NCBI RefSeq assembly: GCF_003264855.1
Contig: NZ_NFZS01000001.1
Location: forward strand, 1,860,001-1,924,000
DNA length: 64,000 nt
From: Dyella jiangningensis
Lineage (GTDB): Bacteria; Pseudomonadota; Gammaproteobacteria; Xanthomonadales; Rhodanobacteraceae
Direction of reading: 5' to 3'
Shown: piece after piece, positions 42,751-52,721 of the stretch
Layout: the number at the start of each line of letters is the position of its first letter
How positions within the stretch are numbered: position 1 is the first letter of the stretch
The notes under the pieces: generated by a model
What the model was told of the DNA's origin: nothing
Databases searched by the model: none
What the model saw: the letters and a program-made list of their open reading frames with translations, nothing else
Translations under genes and position numbers: made by a program

Positions 42751-44262
42751 CTAGTCGGCCGCGGTGGCCGGCGCGTGGTGATGATCGCGCAACGGATGTT
42801 CCGGCATCAGCAGGATCAATAGAAATGCGCAGGCGATCACGCAGGTGCCTACCAGGAACGTCGTGGCGATGGCGTGCCGGTAAAGCGGCGCCGCGAGACT
42901 CGCTGCATTCGACAAGGTTGCCGCCGTGCCCTCGCCGGGCAGGGGCATGACGCCAGGTGCACCGCCCTGGGCGCGAAGCTGCCATGTCAGGATCGCGCCG
43001 GAACCCGCGACACCGACCAGACCGCCAAGTGAGCGGAAGAACGCCAGCGTCGCGGTGCCGACGCCGCGATGGATCGGTGCCAACGCGTTCTGCACGGCGA
43101 TGGTCATGTTCGGCATCACCAGTCCAAGGCCGAGACCCAGTGCGAGAATGGCGGGCTCGATCACCACCAGGCTCTGCGATGTCGCTGCTCCCCAGGTCAG
43201 CACGGCAAACGCCAGCGTGGCTGCTGCCAGGCCAGTGATCTGTGCGGGCTTGTAGCGCCCCGCGCGCAGCAGCACGCGACCGTTGAACAGCGACGATGCC
43301 GCCATGCCCATCATCAGCGGTCCGATCAGCAGGCCGGACCTGGCCGGGCTCGCGCCCATCACCAACTGGAAGAACAGCGGGAAAAACAGGCTGGCGCCCA
43401 TCAGGCCCATGAAGGTCAACGCCATCACCGAGCTGGCGATGACGAACAGCCGGTTGTGGAACAGGCCCAGCGGAAGCACCGGTTCCGGCTCATGTTGCAC
43501 GTGGTGCACGAACAGCACGCCGCACACCAGCGCGAGGAGCGCCATGCCTGTGAGCGGCGTCGAGAACCACGACCAGGTCGAGCCGCCCAGGGTCAGCACC
43601 AGCAGGAAGGCGACCGTCGCCACCGTCATCAGCACCGAGCCGATGTAGTCGATGCGTCGCGCGTGCAGCGGCGTGTATTGCCGCAAGGCGCGACCGATCA
43701 TCACCATGGCTACCGCGCCCACGGGCAGGTTGATGTAGAAGATCCAGTGCCACGACAGCAGGTCAGTGATGACGCCGCCGAGCAATGGGCCCAGCACGCT
43801 GCAGATGGCGAAGATCGCGGCGATCACGCCCTGCCAGCGGCCGCGGCGGGTCGGCGTGAGCATGTCGCCGATGATGATCTGCGCCAGCGGAACCAGGCCG
43901 CCCGCGCCCAGGCCTTGCACGGCGCGGAACACGATCAGCTCGACCAGGTTGCGCGAGGCGCCGCTCAGCACCGAGCCGAGCAGGAAAGTGATCACCGCCA
44001 CGTAGACCATCGGCTTGCGGCCATACTGATCGCTGAGCTTGCCGTACAGCGGCATGGTCGCGGTGGATGCGAGCACGTACGCGGTCACCACCCACGACAG
44101 ATGGTTGATGCCGCCGAGGTCGCTGACGATGCGCGGCAAGGCGGTGGCGACGATGCTCTGGTCGATGGCGCCGAGCGCCAGCATGATGATCAGGCCGATG
44201 AAGACCTGGCGTATCTCGCGCTCGGTGGGGGCGATGGTGGTGTCGGTGTGTGGGGACGTCAT
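42751..44262 (-). CDS. MFS drug exporter, DHA2 (EmrB/QacA) family, 14 TM
   Basis: 503 residues. The N-terminus shows IGLIIMLALGAIDQSIVATALPRIVSDLG (in two adjoining helices; the D-x-T/S-I-V motif of DHA2 drug transporters), then WVVTAYVLASTATMPLYGKL and SDQYGRKPM (the motif A loop), and AVQGLGAGGLVPLAQIIIGD (motif C-like). Fourteen TM helices can be drawn. It exports hydrophobic drugs by proton antiport. The marR gene stop overlaps its ATG by four bases, so it is controlled by that repressor. No EmrA-like adaptor is present, so it probably works alone or with a distant partner. Confidence 0.9.
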   Translation of the reverse strand: MTSPHTDTTIAPTEREIRQVFIGLIIMLALGAIDQSIVATALPRIVSDLGGINHLSWVVTAYVLASTATMPLYGKLSDQYGRKPMVYVAVITFLLGSVLSGASRNLVELIVFRAVQGLGAGGLVPLAQIIIGDMLTPTRRGRWQGVIAAIFAICSVLGPLLGGVITDLLSWHWIFYINLPVGAVAMVMIGRALRQYTPLHARRIDYIGSVLMTVATVAFLLVLTLGGSTWSWFSTPLTGMALLALVCGVLFVHHVQHEPEPVLPLGLFHNRLFVIASSVMALTFMGLMGASLFFPLFFQLVMGASPARSGLLIGPLMMGMAASSLFNGRVLLRAGRYKPAQITGLAAATLAFAVLTWGAATSQSLVVIEPAILALGLGLGLVMPNMTIAVQNALAPIHRGVGTATLAFFRSLGGLVGVAGSGAILTWQLRAQGGAPGVMPLPGEGTAATLSNAASLAAPLYRHAIATTFLVGTCVIACAFLLILLMPEHPLRDHHHAPATAAD

Positions 44263-44693
44263 AGATCCAGTTCGTTCAGGGCCGGAATGGCGGCGCGGAT
44301 GGCGTTCCGCGACTCGGCGGGAAGATTGGCCAGCGCTTGCGCAAGCCGGTCGGTGCGCCGTTTGCGATGGGCGTCGATGGCGTCGTTTCCTTGGCGGGTG
44401 GCGACAAGGCCCACGCGGCGACGATCACCGGACGCCGCGTCGGTGCGTTCCACCAGCCCCGCAGCCACCATCGCGTTGATGTGGCCGCTGATGGTCGGGC
44501 TGCGCAGGTTCTCCTGTCGTGCGAGATCGCCGACGCCGATGCCGGGTTGGTCGATGATCGCGATCAACAACTGCTTGCGCAGAGGCGGGATGCCGTCGTC
44601 GTGGGCATCGCGGCGCAGCTGCCGGTAGATCCGCCGCAGCGGCGTGCGCAGTTCTTCGGCCAGCAGGCGGGCCTCGCCAGTCATCGGGGACAT
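44259..44693 (-). CDS. MarR-family transcriptional repressor
   Basis: 144 residues. The winged helix-turn-helix is visible in PLRKQLLIAIIDQPGIGVGD, LARQENLRSPTISGHINAMV and AAGLVERTDAASGDRRRVGL (recognition helix and wing with the usual D-x-R-R). Flanking helices make the dimer. It should bind the dyad in its own promoter and silence itself and the downstream exporter until a phenolic or drug ligand binds. The ATG used is at 44691-44693; a second ATG at codon 4 is possible. Confidence 0.9.
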   Translation of the reverse strand: MSPMTGEARLLAEELRTPLRRIYRQLRRDAHDDGIPPLRKQLLIAIIDQPGIGVGDLARQENLRSPTISGHINAMVAAGLVERTDAASGDRRRVGLVATRQGNDAIDAHRKRRTDRLAQALANLPAESRNAIRAAIPALNELDL

Positions 44694-44711
44694 CGCGGAC
44701 TCTCCACCTTA

Positions 44712-44738
44712 ATAGGTAGGCTACCTATCTAATATAGC
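44712..44738 (-). promoter_or_regulatory. MarR operator and -10 of the exporter operon
   Basis: ATAGGTA-GGC-TACCTAT (44712-44728) is a perfect 7-bp dyad. On the minus strand it directly follows TATATT (44733-44738), a good -10, so a bound repressor would cover the transcription start. Confidence 0.7.
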
Positions 44739-44802
44739 TGGTCTGGCGGGAGGATGGATACGTGCCCGGCGCAGTAATGGGTGCGTTCTGCGTTTTTTTC
44801 CT

Positions 44803-45101
44803 TGCAGGAGTCCACCCAGTGGGCGACCGCGGCGCATCGGCGTTGCCGCTTCGTAGGCTTATCGCGCACTGGGTGTGCTGCTACAGGAGAGGCGAATGCC
44901 CGGAATCCCGTTGTAGGAGCCCACCCAGTGGGCGACCGCGGCGCATCGGTGTTACCGCTTCGTAGGCTTATCGCGCACTGGGTGCGCTCCTACAGGAGAG
45001 GCGAATGCCCGGATTCCCGTTGTAGGAGCCCGCCCTGTGGGCGGCCGCGGCGTATCGGCGTTACGGCTACATAGGCTTGTCACACGCAAGGTGTGTGTCC
45101 C
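44803..45101. repeat. Three tandem REP-pair units
   Basis: Units begin at 44803, 44912 and 45021, spaced 109 bp. Each has the TGTAGGAGC(C/T)CACCCAGTG arm, a middle with GGCGCATCGG, and (in the first two) the inverted arm followed by AGGAGAGGCGAATGCCCGGA. The third unit is diverged and its inverted arm is eroded. They fill most of the 559-bp gap 44694-45252; the remainder is the two flanking promoters. Confidence 0.88.
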
Positions 45102-45192
45102 CACGCAGTGCAGTTGCGCGATTCGCAGGAAATCACGGCGGTCGTTGCGGATCACTCGCTTGATGGCGCAACAGGGTGTTCCGCATGCCCGG

Positions 45193-45249
45193 TTGCTGCG
45201 CTGCGTCGCGTCGCGTATGATGCGCTCCATTGTATTAACTCATTAGTAC
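45193..45249 (+). promoter_or_regulatory. Promoter and TrpR-like operator of the his operon
   Basis: TTGCTG (45193-45198), a 17-bp spacer and TATGAT (45216-45221) make a good sigma-70 promoter. Between the expected start site and the ATG (45253) lies GTATTAACTCATTAGTAC (45232-45249), an imperfect dyad with GTA...TAC ends like the TrpR operator (GTACTAG...CTAGTAC). It is probably the site where the regulator gene product represses the whole operon. Confidence 0.65.
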
Positions 45250-45252
45250 ATT

Positions 45253-45600
45253 ATGAAGCGCCGATCGCTCGATCCTGAAACCCCCGCGGAGTCCGCTGAG
45301 CTCAGTCTCTGCGAGGCTTTGCTCTCGCTGAAGAACGCCGAGGAGATGTCTGCGTTCCTGCACGACCTGTGCACGCCGGCCGAGCTGGAGGTGCTGGTCG
45401 ATCGCTGGCGGGTAGTGCCGTACCTGCTCGACGGCGTGGCGTATCGCGAGATCCACGAGCGCACGGCGGTGAGCATCACCACCATCGGGCGTGTGGCGCG
45501 TTTCCTCAATCAGGGCAATGGCGGCTATCTCGCCGCCGCCGCCCGCGCTGCGCGTCGCCGTGCGGCCGGCAAGGCAACAAGCAAGAAGGCAAAGGCATGA
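45253..45600 (+). CDS. TrpR/YerC-family regulator of histidine biosynthesis
   Basis: 115 residues. The TrpR-type helical core is seen in LCEALLSLKNAEEMSAFLHD, LCTPAELEVLVDRWRVVPYL and the helix-turn-helix LDGVAYREIHERTAVSITTIGRVARFL (in two pieces around residue 75). A short lysine- and alanine-rich tail follows. It belongs to the YerC/YecD branch, often found heading his genes, and a his-repressor role has been proposed for such proteins in Xanthomonadales. The co-repressor is presumably histidine (inference). Its stop overlaps the hisG ATG by four bases, so it is made with the enzymes and limits them by autoregulation. Confidence 0.82.
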   Translation: MKRRSLDPETPAESAELSLCEALLSLKNAEEMSAFLHDLCTPAELEVLVDRWRVVPYLLDGVAYREIHERTAVSITTIGRVARFLNQGNGGYLAAAARAARRRAAGKATSKKAKA

Positions 45601-46490
45601 AACCGCGGGATCGACTTCGTATAGCGATGCAGAAATCCGGCCGGCTCACCGAACCGGCGCTGGAGCTGCTCAACCGTTGCGGGCTCTCGTTCCGCCAGAG
45701 CCGCGACAAGCTGTTCCTGTTCGGCGAGGGCGAGCCCGTCGACCTGCTGCTGGTGCGCGACGACGACATTCCCGGGTTGATCGCGCAGGGCGTGTGCGAC
45801 CTGGGCATCGTGGGCCGCAACGTGCTCAGCGAATTCCAGTACACCGCCGGGCGCGAAGGGCCGGCGCTGGCCGAATGGCGGTCATTGGGCTTCGGTCGTT
45901 GCCGCCTGTCCATCGCGGTGCCGCAGGAGCTCGACTATCGCGAGCCGGCGCAGTTGCAGGGCTTGCGTATCGCCACGTCGTATCCGGGCCTGCTGGGCGA
46001 ATGGCTGCGCACCCAGGGCGTGGATGCCGGTGTGGTGACGTTGGCCGGTTCGGTGGAAATCGCGCCGCGTCTGGGCACCGCCGATGCCATCTGTGATCTC
46101 GTGCAGAGCGGCGGCACGCTGGTGGCGAACCAGTTGCGCGAAGCCGATGTGTTGCTGGAGAGCGAGGCCGTGCTCGCCGGCCCCGAGGCGCTGCCCACCG
46201 ACGAGCGTGGCGACATGATCGATCTGCTGCTGAAGCGCCTCGACGGGGTGATCCAGGTGCGCGAGTCACGGCTCCTGCTACTGCAGACCTCGCGCAATGC
46301 GCTGGATGCGGTGATCCGCCTGCTGCCTGGCGGCCCGCAACCGACCTTGCTTCCCGTCGCCGGTCAGCCGGACCAGTTGATGCTGCAGGCGCTGTGTGCG
46401 GGCGAGGTCAGCTGGCGACAGCTCGAAGAAATCAAGAAGGCCGGTGCGCGCGAGATGTTCGTGCTGCCGGTGGAGAAGATGCTTGCGTGA
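45597..46490 (+). CDS. hisG: ATP phosphoribosyltransferase, long form
   Basis: 297 residues from ATG 45597, overlapping the regulator stop. The catalytic domains contain LRIAMQKSGRLTEPALELL, LLLVRDDDIPGLIAQGVCDL and GIVGRNVLSE. The PRPP-binding loop region is TLAGSVEIAPRLGTADAICD, followed by LVQSGGTLVANQLR. A regulatory C-terminal ACT-like domain (about residues 220-297) makes it the long, histidine-inhibited form that needs no HisZ. It performs the first step of histidine synthesis. Confidence 0.95.
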   Translation: MKPRDRLRIAMQKSGRLTEPALELLNRCGLSFRQSRDKLFLFGEGEPVDLLLVRDDDIPGLIAQGVCDLGIVGRNVLSEFQYTAGREGPALAEWRSLGFGRCRLSIAVPQELDYREPAQLQGLRIATSYPGLLGEWLRTQGVDAGVVTLAGSVEIAPRLGTADAICDLVQSGGTLVANQLREADVLLESEAVLAGPEALPTDERGDMIDLLLKRLDGVIQVRESRLLLLQTSRNALDAVIRLLPGGPQPTLLPVAGQPDQLMLQALCAGEVSWRQLEEIKKAGAREMFVLPVEKMLA

Positions 46491-46517
46491 TGCAGGCGGA
46501 CTGAAAGGTAGACCGTG

Positions 46518-47825
46518 ATGAACCGCCTCGATTGGAATGCACTCGACAACGCGGCGCGCCGCGCGGCGCTGGCCCGTCCCGCGCAATCGCGCGCCGAGAC
46601 GCTGCGCAACGGCGTGGAGCAGATCATCGCGCGTGTGCGCGCCGACGGTGATCAGGCCTTGCGCGAACTGAGCGCCCGTTACGACCGCTGTACGCTCGAC
46701 GTCATTGAGGTTTCCTCGCAGGAAATCGACGAAGCCGAAGCGCGCCTGGCGCCGACCTTGAAGGCCGCCATCGACGAGGCCGCCGCACGCATCGAGGCGT
46801 TCCACCGCGTCGCGGCTCCGCAGCCCGTGGCGCTGGACACGGCCCGTGGCGTTCGCGTCGAGCGCGTACTTCGCGCGATCAATCGCGTTGGTCTCTATGT
46901 ACCCGCCGGCAGCGCACCCTTGCCATCCACCGCCCTCATGTTGGGTGTGCCCGCACGCATCGCCGGCTGCACCGAGGTCGTGCTGTGTTCGCCGGCGCGT
47001 GCCGATGGCCGCTGCGACGAGGCAGTGCTGTACGCGGCGCGCATCACGGGCGTGCACAAGGTGTTCAAGCTGGGCGGCGCTCAGGCGATTGCGGCGATGG
47101 CCTATGGCACCGAATCGGTGCCCAAGTGCGACAAGCTGTTTGGGCCCGGCAACGCCTGGGTGACCGAGGCGAAGCTGCAGGTGTCGGCCGATCCGGACGG
47201 CGCCGCCATCGACATGCCGGCAGGCCCTTCGGAGGTCCTGGTGATCGCGGACGACAAGGCGAACGCAACTTTCGTCGCCGCCGATCTGCTGTCCCAGGCC
47301 GAGCATGGTCCGGATTCGCAGGTGATCCTGCTCAGCCCATCGCCAACGTTGCTGGATGCGGTGGAGGCGGAAGTGGAGCGGCAGTGCGCCTTGCTGCCGC
47401 GCGCGGATATCGCCCGGCAGGCCTTGTCGCAAAGCCGCCTGATCGCCGTGTCGTCGCTGGCGCAGGCGGTGGAGGTGAGCAATCGTTACGCGCCCGAACA
47501 CCTGATCGTGCAGGCGGAGCAGCCGCGTGATCTGCTGGATGCCGTGACCAGCGCCGGTTCGGTGTTCCTTGGTGCATGGACGCCCGAATCGGTGGGCGAC
47601 TACTGCAGCGGCAGCAACCATGTGCTGCCGACCTACGGTTATGCACGCAGTTACAGCGGCGTGTCCGTGGCGAGCTTCCAGAAGCAGATCACCGTGCAGG
47701 AGCTGTCGCCGGCCGGGTTGCGCGAAATCGGCCCCTGCACGGCAACCCTCGCGGCGGCCGAGCAACTGGAGGCGCATCGCCGGGCCGTCACGCTGCGGCT
47801 GGCAGCGCTGGAGACGGCAGCATGA
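46518..47825 (+). CDS. hisD: Histidinol dehydrogenase
   Basis: 435 residues from ATG 46518 (a GTG three bases earlier is also possible; AAAGG lies at 46504-46508). Signatures include [70 protein letters not shown] and the zinc-ligand region [12 protein letters not shown]. It catalyses the last two NAD-dependent oxidations from histidinol to histidine. The stop overlaps hisC by four bases. Confidence 0.96.
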   Translation: MNRLDWNALDNAARRAALARPAQSRAETLRNGVEQIIARVRADGDQALRELSARYDRCTLDVIEVSSQEIDEAEARLAPTLKAAIDEAAARIEAFHRVAAPQPVALDTARGVRVERVLRAINRVGLYVPAGSAPLPSTALMLGVPARIAGCTEVVLCSPARADGRCDEAVLYAARITGVHKVFKLGGAQAIAAMAYGTESVPKCDKLFGPGNAWVTEAKLQVSADPDGAAIDMPAGPSEVLVIADDKANATFVAADLLSQAEHGPDSQVILLSPSPTLLDAVEAEVERQCALLPRADIARQALSQSRLIAVSSLAQAVEVSNRYAPEHLIVQAEQPRDLLDAVTSAGSVFLGAWTPESVGDYCSGSNHVLPTYGYARSYSGVSVASFQKQITVQELSPAGLREIGPCTATLAAAEQLEAHRRAVTLRLAALETAA

Positions 47826-48883
47826 GCATCGTGGACCTCGCACGCCCGGAGATCCGCGCGATGCAGCCGTATTCCTCAGCGCGCATGGAGGCAAGTGGCG
47901 GCGCGATCCTGCTCAACGCCAACGAATCGTCCTGGGCGCCGCCCGGCGACGATGCGCTCGATTGCAACCGCTATCCCGATCCGCAGCCGCCCGCCTTGAT
48001 CGAAGCGCTGGCGGCGCTCTACGGCGTGCGTCCGGCGCAGGTGCTGGTGGGGCGGGGCAGCGACGAGGCGATCGACCTGCTGGTGCGCGCGTTCTGCCGT
48101 GCCGGCGAGGACGCCATCGCGATCCAGCCGCCAACGTTCGGCATGTATGCGGTATCCGCGCGTATCCAGAATGCCGCGGTGCTGGAGATCCCATTGGCCG
48201 ATGATTTCTCGCTGGACGTGGACGCCGTGCTGGCTGCGCTGACGCCGGCGGTGAAGCTGGTCTTCGTGTGCACGCCGAACAACCCCACTGGCCAGAAGGT
48301 GACGCTGGCCCAGGTGGAGCGCCTCGCGCAGGCGCTCGCGGGGCGTGCCCTGCTGGTGGCGGACGAGGCCTATATCGAGTTCGCCGACACGCCGAGCGTG
48401 GCGCCGCTGATCGATCGCTATGACAACCTGGCCGTATTGCGCACGCTGTCGAAGGCGTGGGCGCTGGCGGGCGCCCGCATCGGCGCCCTGCTGGCGAATG
48501 AAGAGGTGATCGCGCTGCTCCGTCGCATCATCGCGCCGTACCCGCTTCCACGTCCGTGCGTGGCGTTGGCGCTGCAGGCATTGTCGGCGCAAGGCCAGGT
48601 GCAAGCGCGCAAGCATGTCGCCATCGTGCGCGAGCAGCGCGAGCGGATGGCCAAGGCCTTGGCGGCACTGCCTGGCGTGCGCGATGTGCTGCCGTCGCAG
48701 GCGAATTTCCTGGCGGTGCGGCTGGACGATCCCGCCACCGTCTACCAGCGCCTGCTGGCCGCCGGCATCGTGGTGCGCGACGTGCGTCGCTACCCGGGGC
48801 TGGGTGACGCGCTGCGCATCACCATCGGTACCGAGGGCGAGAACGACCGCGTGCTCGCCGTGCTTCAGGACATCTACGCATGA
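47822..48883 (+). CDS. hisC: Histidinol-phosphate aminotransferase
   Basis: 353 residues from ATG 47822. The fold type I PLP enzyme shows [57 protein letters not shown] and the PLP lysine in [18 protein letters not shown]. It transfers an amino group from glutamate to imidazole-acetol phosphate. It is the third enzyme gene in the operon, coupled by overlaps on both sides. Confidence 0.96.
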   Translation: MSIVDLARPEIRAMQPYSSARMEASGGAILLNANESSWAPPGDDALDCNRYPDPQPPALIEALAALYGVRPAQVLVGRGSDEAIDLLVRAFCRAGEDAIAIQPPTFGMYAVSARIQNAAVLEIPLADDFSLDVDAVLAALTPAVKLVFVCTPNNPTGQKVTLAQVERLAQALAGRALLVADEAYIEFADTPSVAPLIDRYDNLAVLRTLSKAWALAGARIGALLANEEVIALLRRIIAPYPLPRPCVALALQALSAQGQVQARKHVAIVREQRERMAKALAALPGVRDVLPSQANFLAVRLDDPATVYQRLLAAGIVVRDVRRYPGLGDALRITIGTEGENDRVLAVLQDIYA

Positions 48884-49944
48884 GCCGCAAGATTCTGTTC
48901 ATCGATCGCGACGGTTGCCTCATCGAGGAACCGGAGGATTTCCAGATCGACAGCTTCGAGAAGTTTGCGCTGCTGCCGGGTGTGATCGCCGCGTTGCAGC
49001 GCATCGTGGCCAGTGGCTACGAACTGGTGATGGTGACCAACCAGGACGGTCTCGGCACCGACAGCTTCCCCGAAGCGCATTTCGCGGGGCCGCACGCGTT
49101 GCTGATGCGCATACTCTCCTCGCAGGGCATCAAGGTGCGCGAGGTGTTGATCGACCGCAGCTTTGCGCATGAGAACCTTGACACGCGCAAGCCGGGCGTG
49201 GGCATGTTGCGCCATTACCTCGCGGACGACGGCTGGAGCCGTGCGGCCTCGGCGATGGTGGGCGATCGCGAAACCGACCTTCAGTTTGCCGCGAACATGG
49301 GCGTGCGCGGTTTTCGCGTCGGCCCGCAGGGCCTGGCCTGGGACGAGATCGCGCACCGGTTGCTCGATGCGCCGCGCATGGCGACGGTGGAGCGCAACAC
49401 GCGCGAGACGCGCATCACCGTCAGCGTGAACCTGGACAAGACCGCCGAGCCGCAGATCCACACCGGGCTGGGTTTCTTCGATCACATGCTGGAGCAGATC
49501 GGCAAGCACGGCGGTTTTGCGCTGGCCCTGGGCTGCGATGGCGACACACACATCGACGAGCATCACACCATCGAAGACTGCGCGCTCGCGCTTGGACAGG
49601 CCTTGCGACAGGCGCTAGGCGACAAGCGCGGCATCGGCCGCTATGGTTTCGTGTTGCCGATGGATGAGTCGCAAGCCAGTGCCGCGCTCGACCTGTCCGG
49701 ACGTCCGTACTTCGTCTTCGAAGGACAGTTCCCCCGCGAGCGCGTGGGTGACGTGCCGACGGAACTCGTGCCGCATTTCTTCCGCTCGCTGTGCGAGACA
49801 CTGGGCGCCAACCTGCACCTGAGCGTGCAGGGCCACAATGCGCACCACATGGTGGAAGCCTGCTTCAAGGTAGTGGCGCGTACGTTGCGCCAGGCCATCC
49901 GCCGCGAAGGCAGTGACCTGCCAAGCACCAAGGGAGCGCTGTAA
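48880..49944 (+). CDS. hisB: Bifunctional histidinol-phosphatase / imidazoleglycerol-phosphate dehydratase
   Basis: 354 residues. The N-terminal HAD phosphatase has [20 protein letters not shown] (nucleophile Asp8 region) and [17 protein letters not shown]. The C-terminal IGP dehydratase, from about residue 168, has [50 protein letters not shown] and [17 protein letters not shown] with its metal histidines. The fused form is typical of enterics and xanthomonads. Its TAA shares a base with the hisH ATG. Confidence 0.96.
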   Translation: MSRKILFIDRDGCLIEEPEDFQIDSFEKFALLPGVIAALQRIVASGYELVMVTNQDGLGTDSFPEAHFAGPHALLMRILSSQGIKVREVLIDRSFAHENLDTRKPGVGMLRHYLADDGWSRAASAMVGDRETDLQFAANMGVRGFRVGPQGLAWDEIAHRLLDAPRMATVERNTRETRITVSVNLDKTAEPQIHTGLGFFDHMLEQIGKHGGFALALGCDGDTHIDEHHTIEDCALALGQALRQALGDKRGIGRYGFVLPMDESQASAALDLSGRPYFVFEGQFPRERVGDVPTELVPHFFRSLCETLGANLHLSVQGHNAHHMVEACFKVVARTLRQAIRREGSDLPSTKGAL

Positions 49945-50534
49945 TGAGCGTGGTGCTGGTCGATGCAGGTGGCACCAATATTGGATCGGTGCGTTACGCC
50001 TTGCAGCGCCTCGGGGCCGAGGCCGCGTTGACGTCCGACGCCGAGGCCATCCGCACGGCGGACAAGGTGATACTCCCCGGCGTGGGTGCCGCCGGTCCCG
50101 GCATGGCGCGCCTGAACGAGCTGGGGCTGGTCGAGCTGATGCGCTCGCTCACGCAGCCGGTGCTCGGCGTCTGCCTTGGCATGCAGTTGCTGTGCGAACG
50201 GTCGGAAGAAGGCGATACCGAATGTCTCGGCGTCGTGCCCGCCACCGTGCGCCGCTTCGTGGAGCAGCCGAACCTGCGCGTACCCCATATGGGATGGAAT
50301 CGCGTGCGTCAGCGGCGCGAGCATCCACTGCTGGATGGCCTGGGCGATGACGACTGGGCGTACTTCGTTCACAGCTATGCCGTGCCGATGGGCGACTATG
50401 CGTTGGCTTCCACCGATTACGGCGACGAGTTCGCCTGCGTGATCGCGCGTGGCAATTTCCATGGCATGCAGTTCCACCCGGAACGTTCGGCCAAGGTCGG
50501 CGCCCGCCTGCTGAAGAATTTCCTCGAGCTATGA
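49944..50534 (+). CDS. hisH: Imidazole glycerol phosphate synthase, glutaminase subunit
   Basis: 196 residues. Class I glutamine amidotransferase features are the nucleophile Cys in PVLGVCLGMQLLCERSEEG (about residue 77), the oxyanion region VILPGVGAAGPGMARL, and the histidine-glutamate pair in NFHGMQFHPERSAKVG. It feeds ammonia from glutamine to HisF. It overlaps hisA by four bases. Note that hisH and hisF are separated by hisA, the usual order. Confidence 0.96.
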   Translation: MSVVLVDAGGTNIGSVRYALQRLGAEAALTSDAEAIRTADKVILPGVGAAGPGMARLNELGLVELMRSLTQPVLGVCLGMQLLCERSEEGDTECLGVVPATVRRFVEQPNLRVPHMGWNRVRQRREHPLLDGLGDDDWAYFVHSYAVPMGDYALASTDYGDEFACVIARGNFHGMQFHPERSAKVGARLLKNFLEL

Positions 50535-51259
50535 ACTTCACCGTCATTCCCGCCATCGACCTGCGCGGCGGCCGCGTGGTACGCCTGAAACAGGGCGACT
50601 ACGCGCAGCAGACCACCTATGACTTCGACCCACGTGCTCAGGCCGGCAGCTACGCGCAGGCCGGCGCCGAGTGGCTGCACCTGGTGGACCTGGACGGCGC
50701 CCGTGGCGGTAGCCTGGAAAACCTCGCCGTGATCGAAGCGATCGCGCGCGACGGCATGCGCATCCAGGCGGGCGGCGGCGTTCGTTCCGAAGCGGACGTG
50801 CAGCGCCTGTTCGACGCGGGCGTATCGCGCGTCGTGGTGGGCAGCTTGGCGATCCGCGAGCCGGAGCGCGTGGTCGGCTGGTTTTCGACCCACGGTGCCG
50901 GCCGCATCACCCTGGCGCTGGATACGCTGCAGCAGGATGGCGCATGGCGCCTGCCCAGTGCGGGTTGGACCGAAACCGAGTCGCGCACGCTGGATGAGCT
51001 GGCGCCGTGGTACGCCGCGCAGGGTGCGCAACACCTGCTGTGCACGGACATCCATCGCGATGGCATGCTCGCCGGCTTCAACCTGGACCTTTATCGCCAC
51101 CTGGCGGCCACGGTGCCGAGCCTGGCAGTGCAGGCTTCCGGCGGCGTGCGTTCGCTGGACGATATCCGCGCCGCACGCGAGGCCGGCGCAAAGGGCGTGA
51201 TCCTCGGGCGCGCCTTGCTGGAAGGGCGCTTCACCGTGCAGGAGGCCTTGGCATGCTGA
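50531..51259 (+). CDS. hisA: ProFAR isomerase (phosphoribosylformimino-AICAR-P isomerase)
   Basis: 242 residues, a TIM barrel with [20 protein letters not shown] (catalytic Asp8 region), [52 protein letters not shown] (second catalytic Asp) and [18 protein letters not shown]. It opens the ribose ring by an Amadori rearrangement. It overlaps the hisF start by seven bases. Confidence 0.95.
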   Translation: MNFTVIPAIDLRGGRVVRLKQGDYAQQTTYDFDPRAQAGSYAQAGAEWLHLVDLDGARGGSLENLAVIEAIARDGMRIQAGGGVRSEADVQRLFDAGVSRVVVGSLAIREPERVVGWFSTHGAGRITLALDTLQQDGAWRLPSAGWTETESRTLDELAPWYAAQGAQHLLCTDIHRDGMLAGFNLDLYRHLAATVPSLAVQASGGVRSLDDIRAAREAGAKGVILGRALLEGRFTVQEALAC

Positions 51260-52023
51260 GTCGCCGCATCATTCCTTGCCTGGACGTGCGCGATGGCAAG
51301 GTCGTCAAGGGCGTGCGTTTCCGCGATCACGTCGTGATGGGCGAAATCGTCGACCTCGCGCTGCGCTATCGCGACGAGGGCGCGGACGAACTGGTGTTCT
51401 ACGACATCACCGCCAGCCCCGAAGGGCGCAGCGTCGACCGCGGATGGGTCGAGCGTGTCGCGAGCGTCATCGATATCCCCTTTTGCGTGGCGGGCGGCAT
51501 CCGCAGCGTGGAAGAGGCGAGGGCCGTGCTGCATGCGGGGGCGGACAAGATCTCCGTCAACTCGCCCGCACTGGAACGACCGGAACTGATCGACGAACTC
51601 GCGGCCGCCTTCGGCGTGCAGTGCGTGGTGGTCGGCGTGGACAGCCTGCGCGATGCGGACGGTGAATGGCGCGTGCGCCAGTACACCGGCGATCCGACGC
51701 GGACGCAGGCCTTGCCGCGCCGCACGCTGGACTGGATCGAGGAAGCGCAGCGGCGCGGCGCCGGCGAAATCGTGCTCAACTGCATGGGCAGCGATGGCGT
51801 AAGGCAGGGTTACGACCTGGAGCAGCTGTCGGCCGTGCGCGCGTTGTGCCGTGTGCCGCTGGTGGCGTCGGGTGGCGCTGGCGCGTCGGAGCACTTCCGC
51901 GACGCCTTCGCGCAGTCGGACGTGGACGGCGCGCTTGCAGCCAGCGTGTTCCACTCCGGTGCCATCGCGATACCTGTCTTGAAACAGTCGCTGGCGGCGT
52001 GGGGCATCCACGTCAGGCCTTAG
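51253..52023 (+). CDS. hisF: Imidazole glycerol phosphate synthase, cyclase subunit
   Basis: 256 residues from ATG 51253. A TIM barrel with [20 protein letters not shown] (catalytic Asp), [53 protein letters not shown] and [20 protein letters not shown] (second catalytic Asp). It joins ammonia from HisH to PRFAR and releases AICAR, which goes back to purine synthesis. Confidence 0.96.
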   Translation: MLSRRIIPCLDVRDGKVVKGVRFRDHVVMGEIVDLALRYRDEGADELVFYDITASPEGRSVDRGWVERVASVIDIPFCVAGGIRSVEEARAVLHAGADKISVNSPALERPELIDELAAAFGVQCVVVGVDSLRDADGEWRVRQYTGDPTRTQALPRRTLDWIEEAQRRGAGEIVLNCMGSDGVRQGYDLEQLSAVRALCRVPLVASGGAGASEHFRDAFAQSDVDGALAASVFHSGAIAIPVLKQSLAAWGIHVRP

Positions 52024-52062
52024 TATCGATCGACGCACTTTGCACTTTTCCGGACACCTACG

Positions 52063-52692
52063 ATGACTTCCACTCTCGATCCCGCGCAACTCGATTGGGC
52101 CAAGGGCGCAGGCCTGCTGCCGGTCGTCGTGCAGCACTGGCTGACCGGCGAAGTGTTGATGCTGGGCTACATGAATGCCGATGCGCTGGCGACGACCCAG
52201 GCCATCGGCCATGTGACTTTCTTCAGTCGCAGCAAGCAGCGCCTGTGGACCAAGGGTGAAACGTCCGGGCATGTGCTGGTGCTGAAGTCGCTGCGCGTCG
52301 ATTGCGATGCGGACACGCTGCTGGTGCTTGCAGAGCCGCACGGGCCGACCTGCCACAAGGGCACCAGCAGTTGCTTCGGCGACGATGTGCGCCCCGCGGC
52401 CGGCTTCCTTGCCGAGCTGGATGCGCTGGTGGCGCAGCGATATGCCGAGCGGCCCGAAGGAAGCTATACGACGCGGCTGTTCGAAGACGGTATCCGCCGC
52501 ATGGCGCAGAAGGTCGGTGAGGAAGGCGTGGAGACCGCGCTCGCCGCCGTCGCGCAGGACGACGATGCATTGCTTGGCGAAGCGGCCGATCTGGTGTTTC
52601 ACCTGCTGGTGACACTGCGTGCCCGCGGCCTGGGCCTCTCCGATGTGGCAGGCGTGCTCGCGCAGCGCCATGCGGAACGCCATTCGCACTGA
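52063..52692 (+). CDS. hisIE: Bifunctional PR-AMP cyclohydrolase / PR-ATP pyrophosphatase
   Basis: 209 residues. The N-terminal HisI part has GLLPVVVQHWLTGEVLMLGY, MNADALATTQAIGHVTFFSR, SRSKQRLWTKGETSG and the metal region DCDADTLLVL and PHGPTCHKGTSSCFG. The C-terminal HisE part (from about residue 118) has EGSYTTRLFEDGIRRMAQKV and GEEGVETALAA. It is the last gene of the operon, separated from hisF by 39 bp; a stem-loop follows. Confidence 0.95.
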   Translation: MTSTLDPAQLDWAKGAGLLPVVVQHWLTGEVLMLGYMNADALATTQAIGHVTFFSRSKQRLWTKGETSGHVLVLKSLRVDCDADTLLVLAEPHGPTCHKGTSSCFGDDVRPAAGFLAELDALVAQRYAERPEGSYTTRLFEDGIRRMAQKVGEEGVETALAAVAQDDDALLGEAADLVFHLLVTLRARGLGLSDVAGVLAQRHAERHSH

Positions 52693-52695
52693 GAG

Positions 52696-52721
52696 GCCTC
52701 ATAACCTCCCGGGAATGAGGC
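52696..52721 (+). terminator. Stem-loop at the end of the his operon
   Basis: GCCTCAT (52696-52702) pairs with ATGAGGC (52715-52721) and an inner CCC-GGG can add to the stem. No T-run follows. The remaining 220 bp up to 52946 show only a weak open frame and no promoter I can defend. Confidence 0.45.

Noticed and set aside
44803-45101. Possible CRISPR array because of regular spacing
   Set aside because: The repeating unit is 109 bp and palindromic, with similar rather than unique middles, and no cas genes are nearby; it is a REP array.
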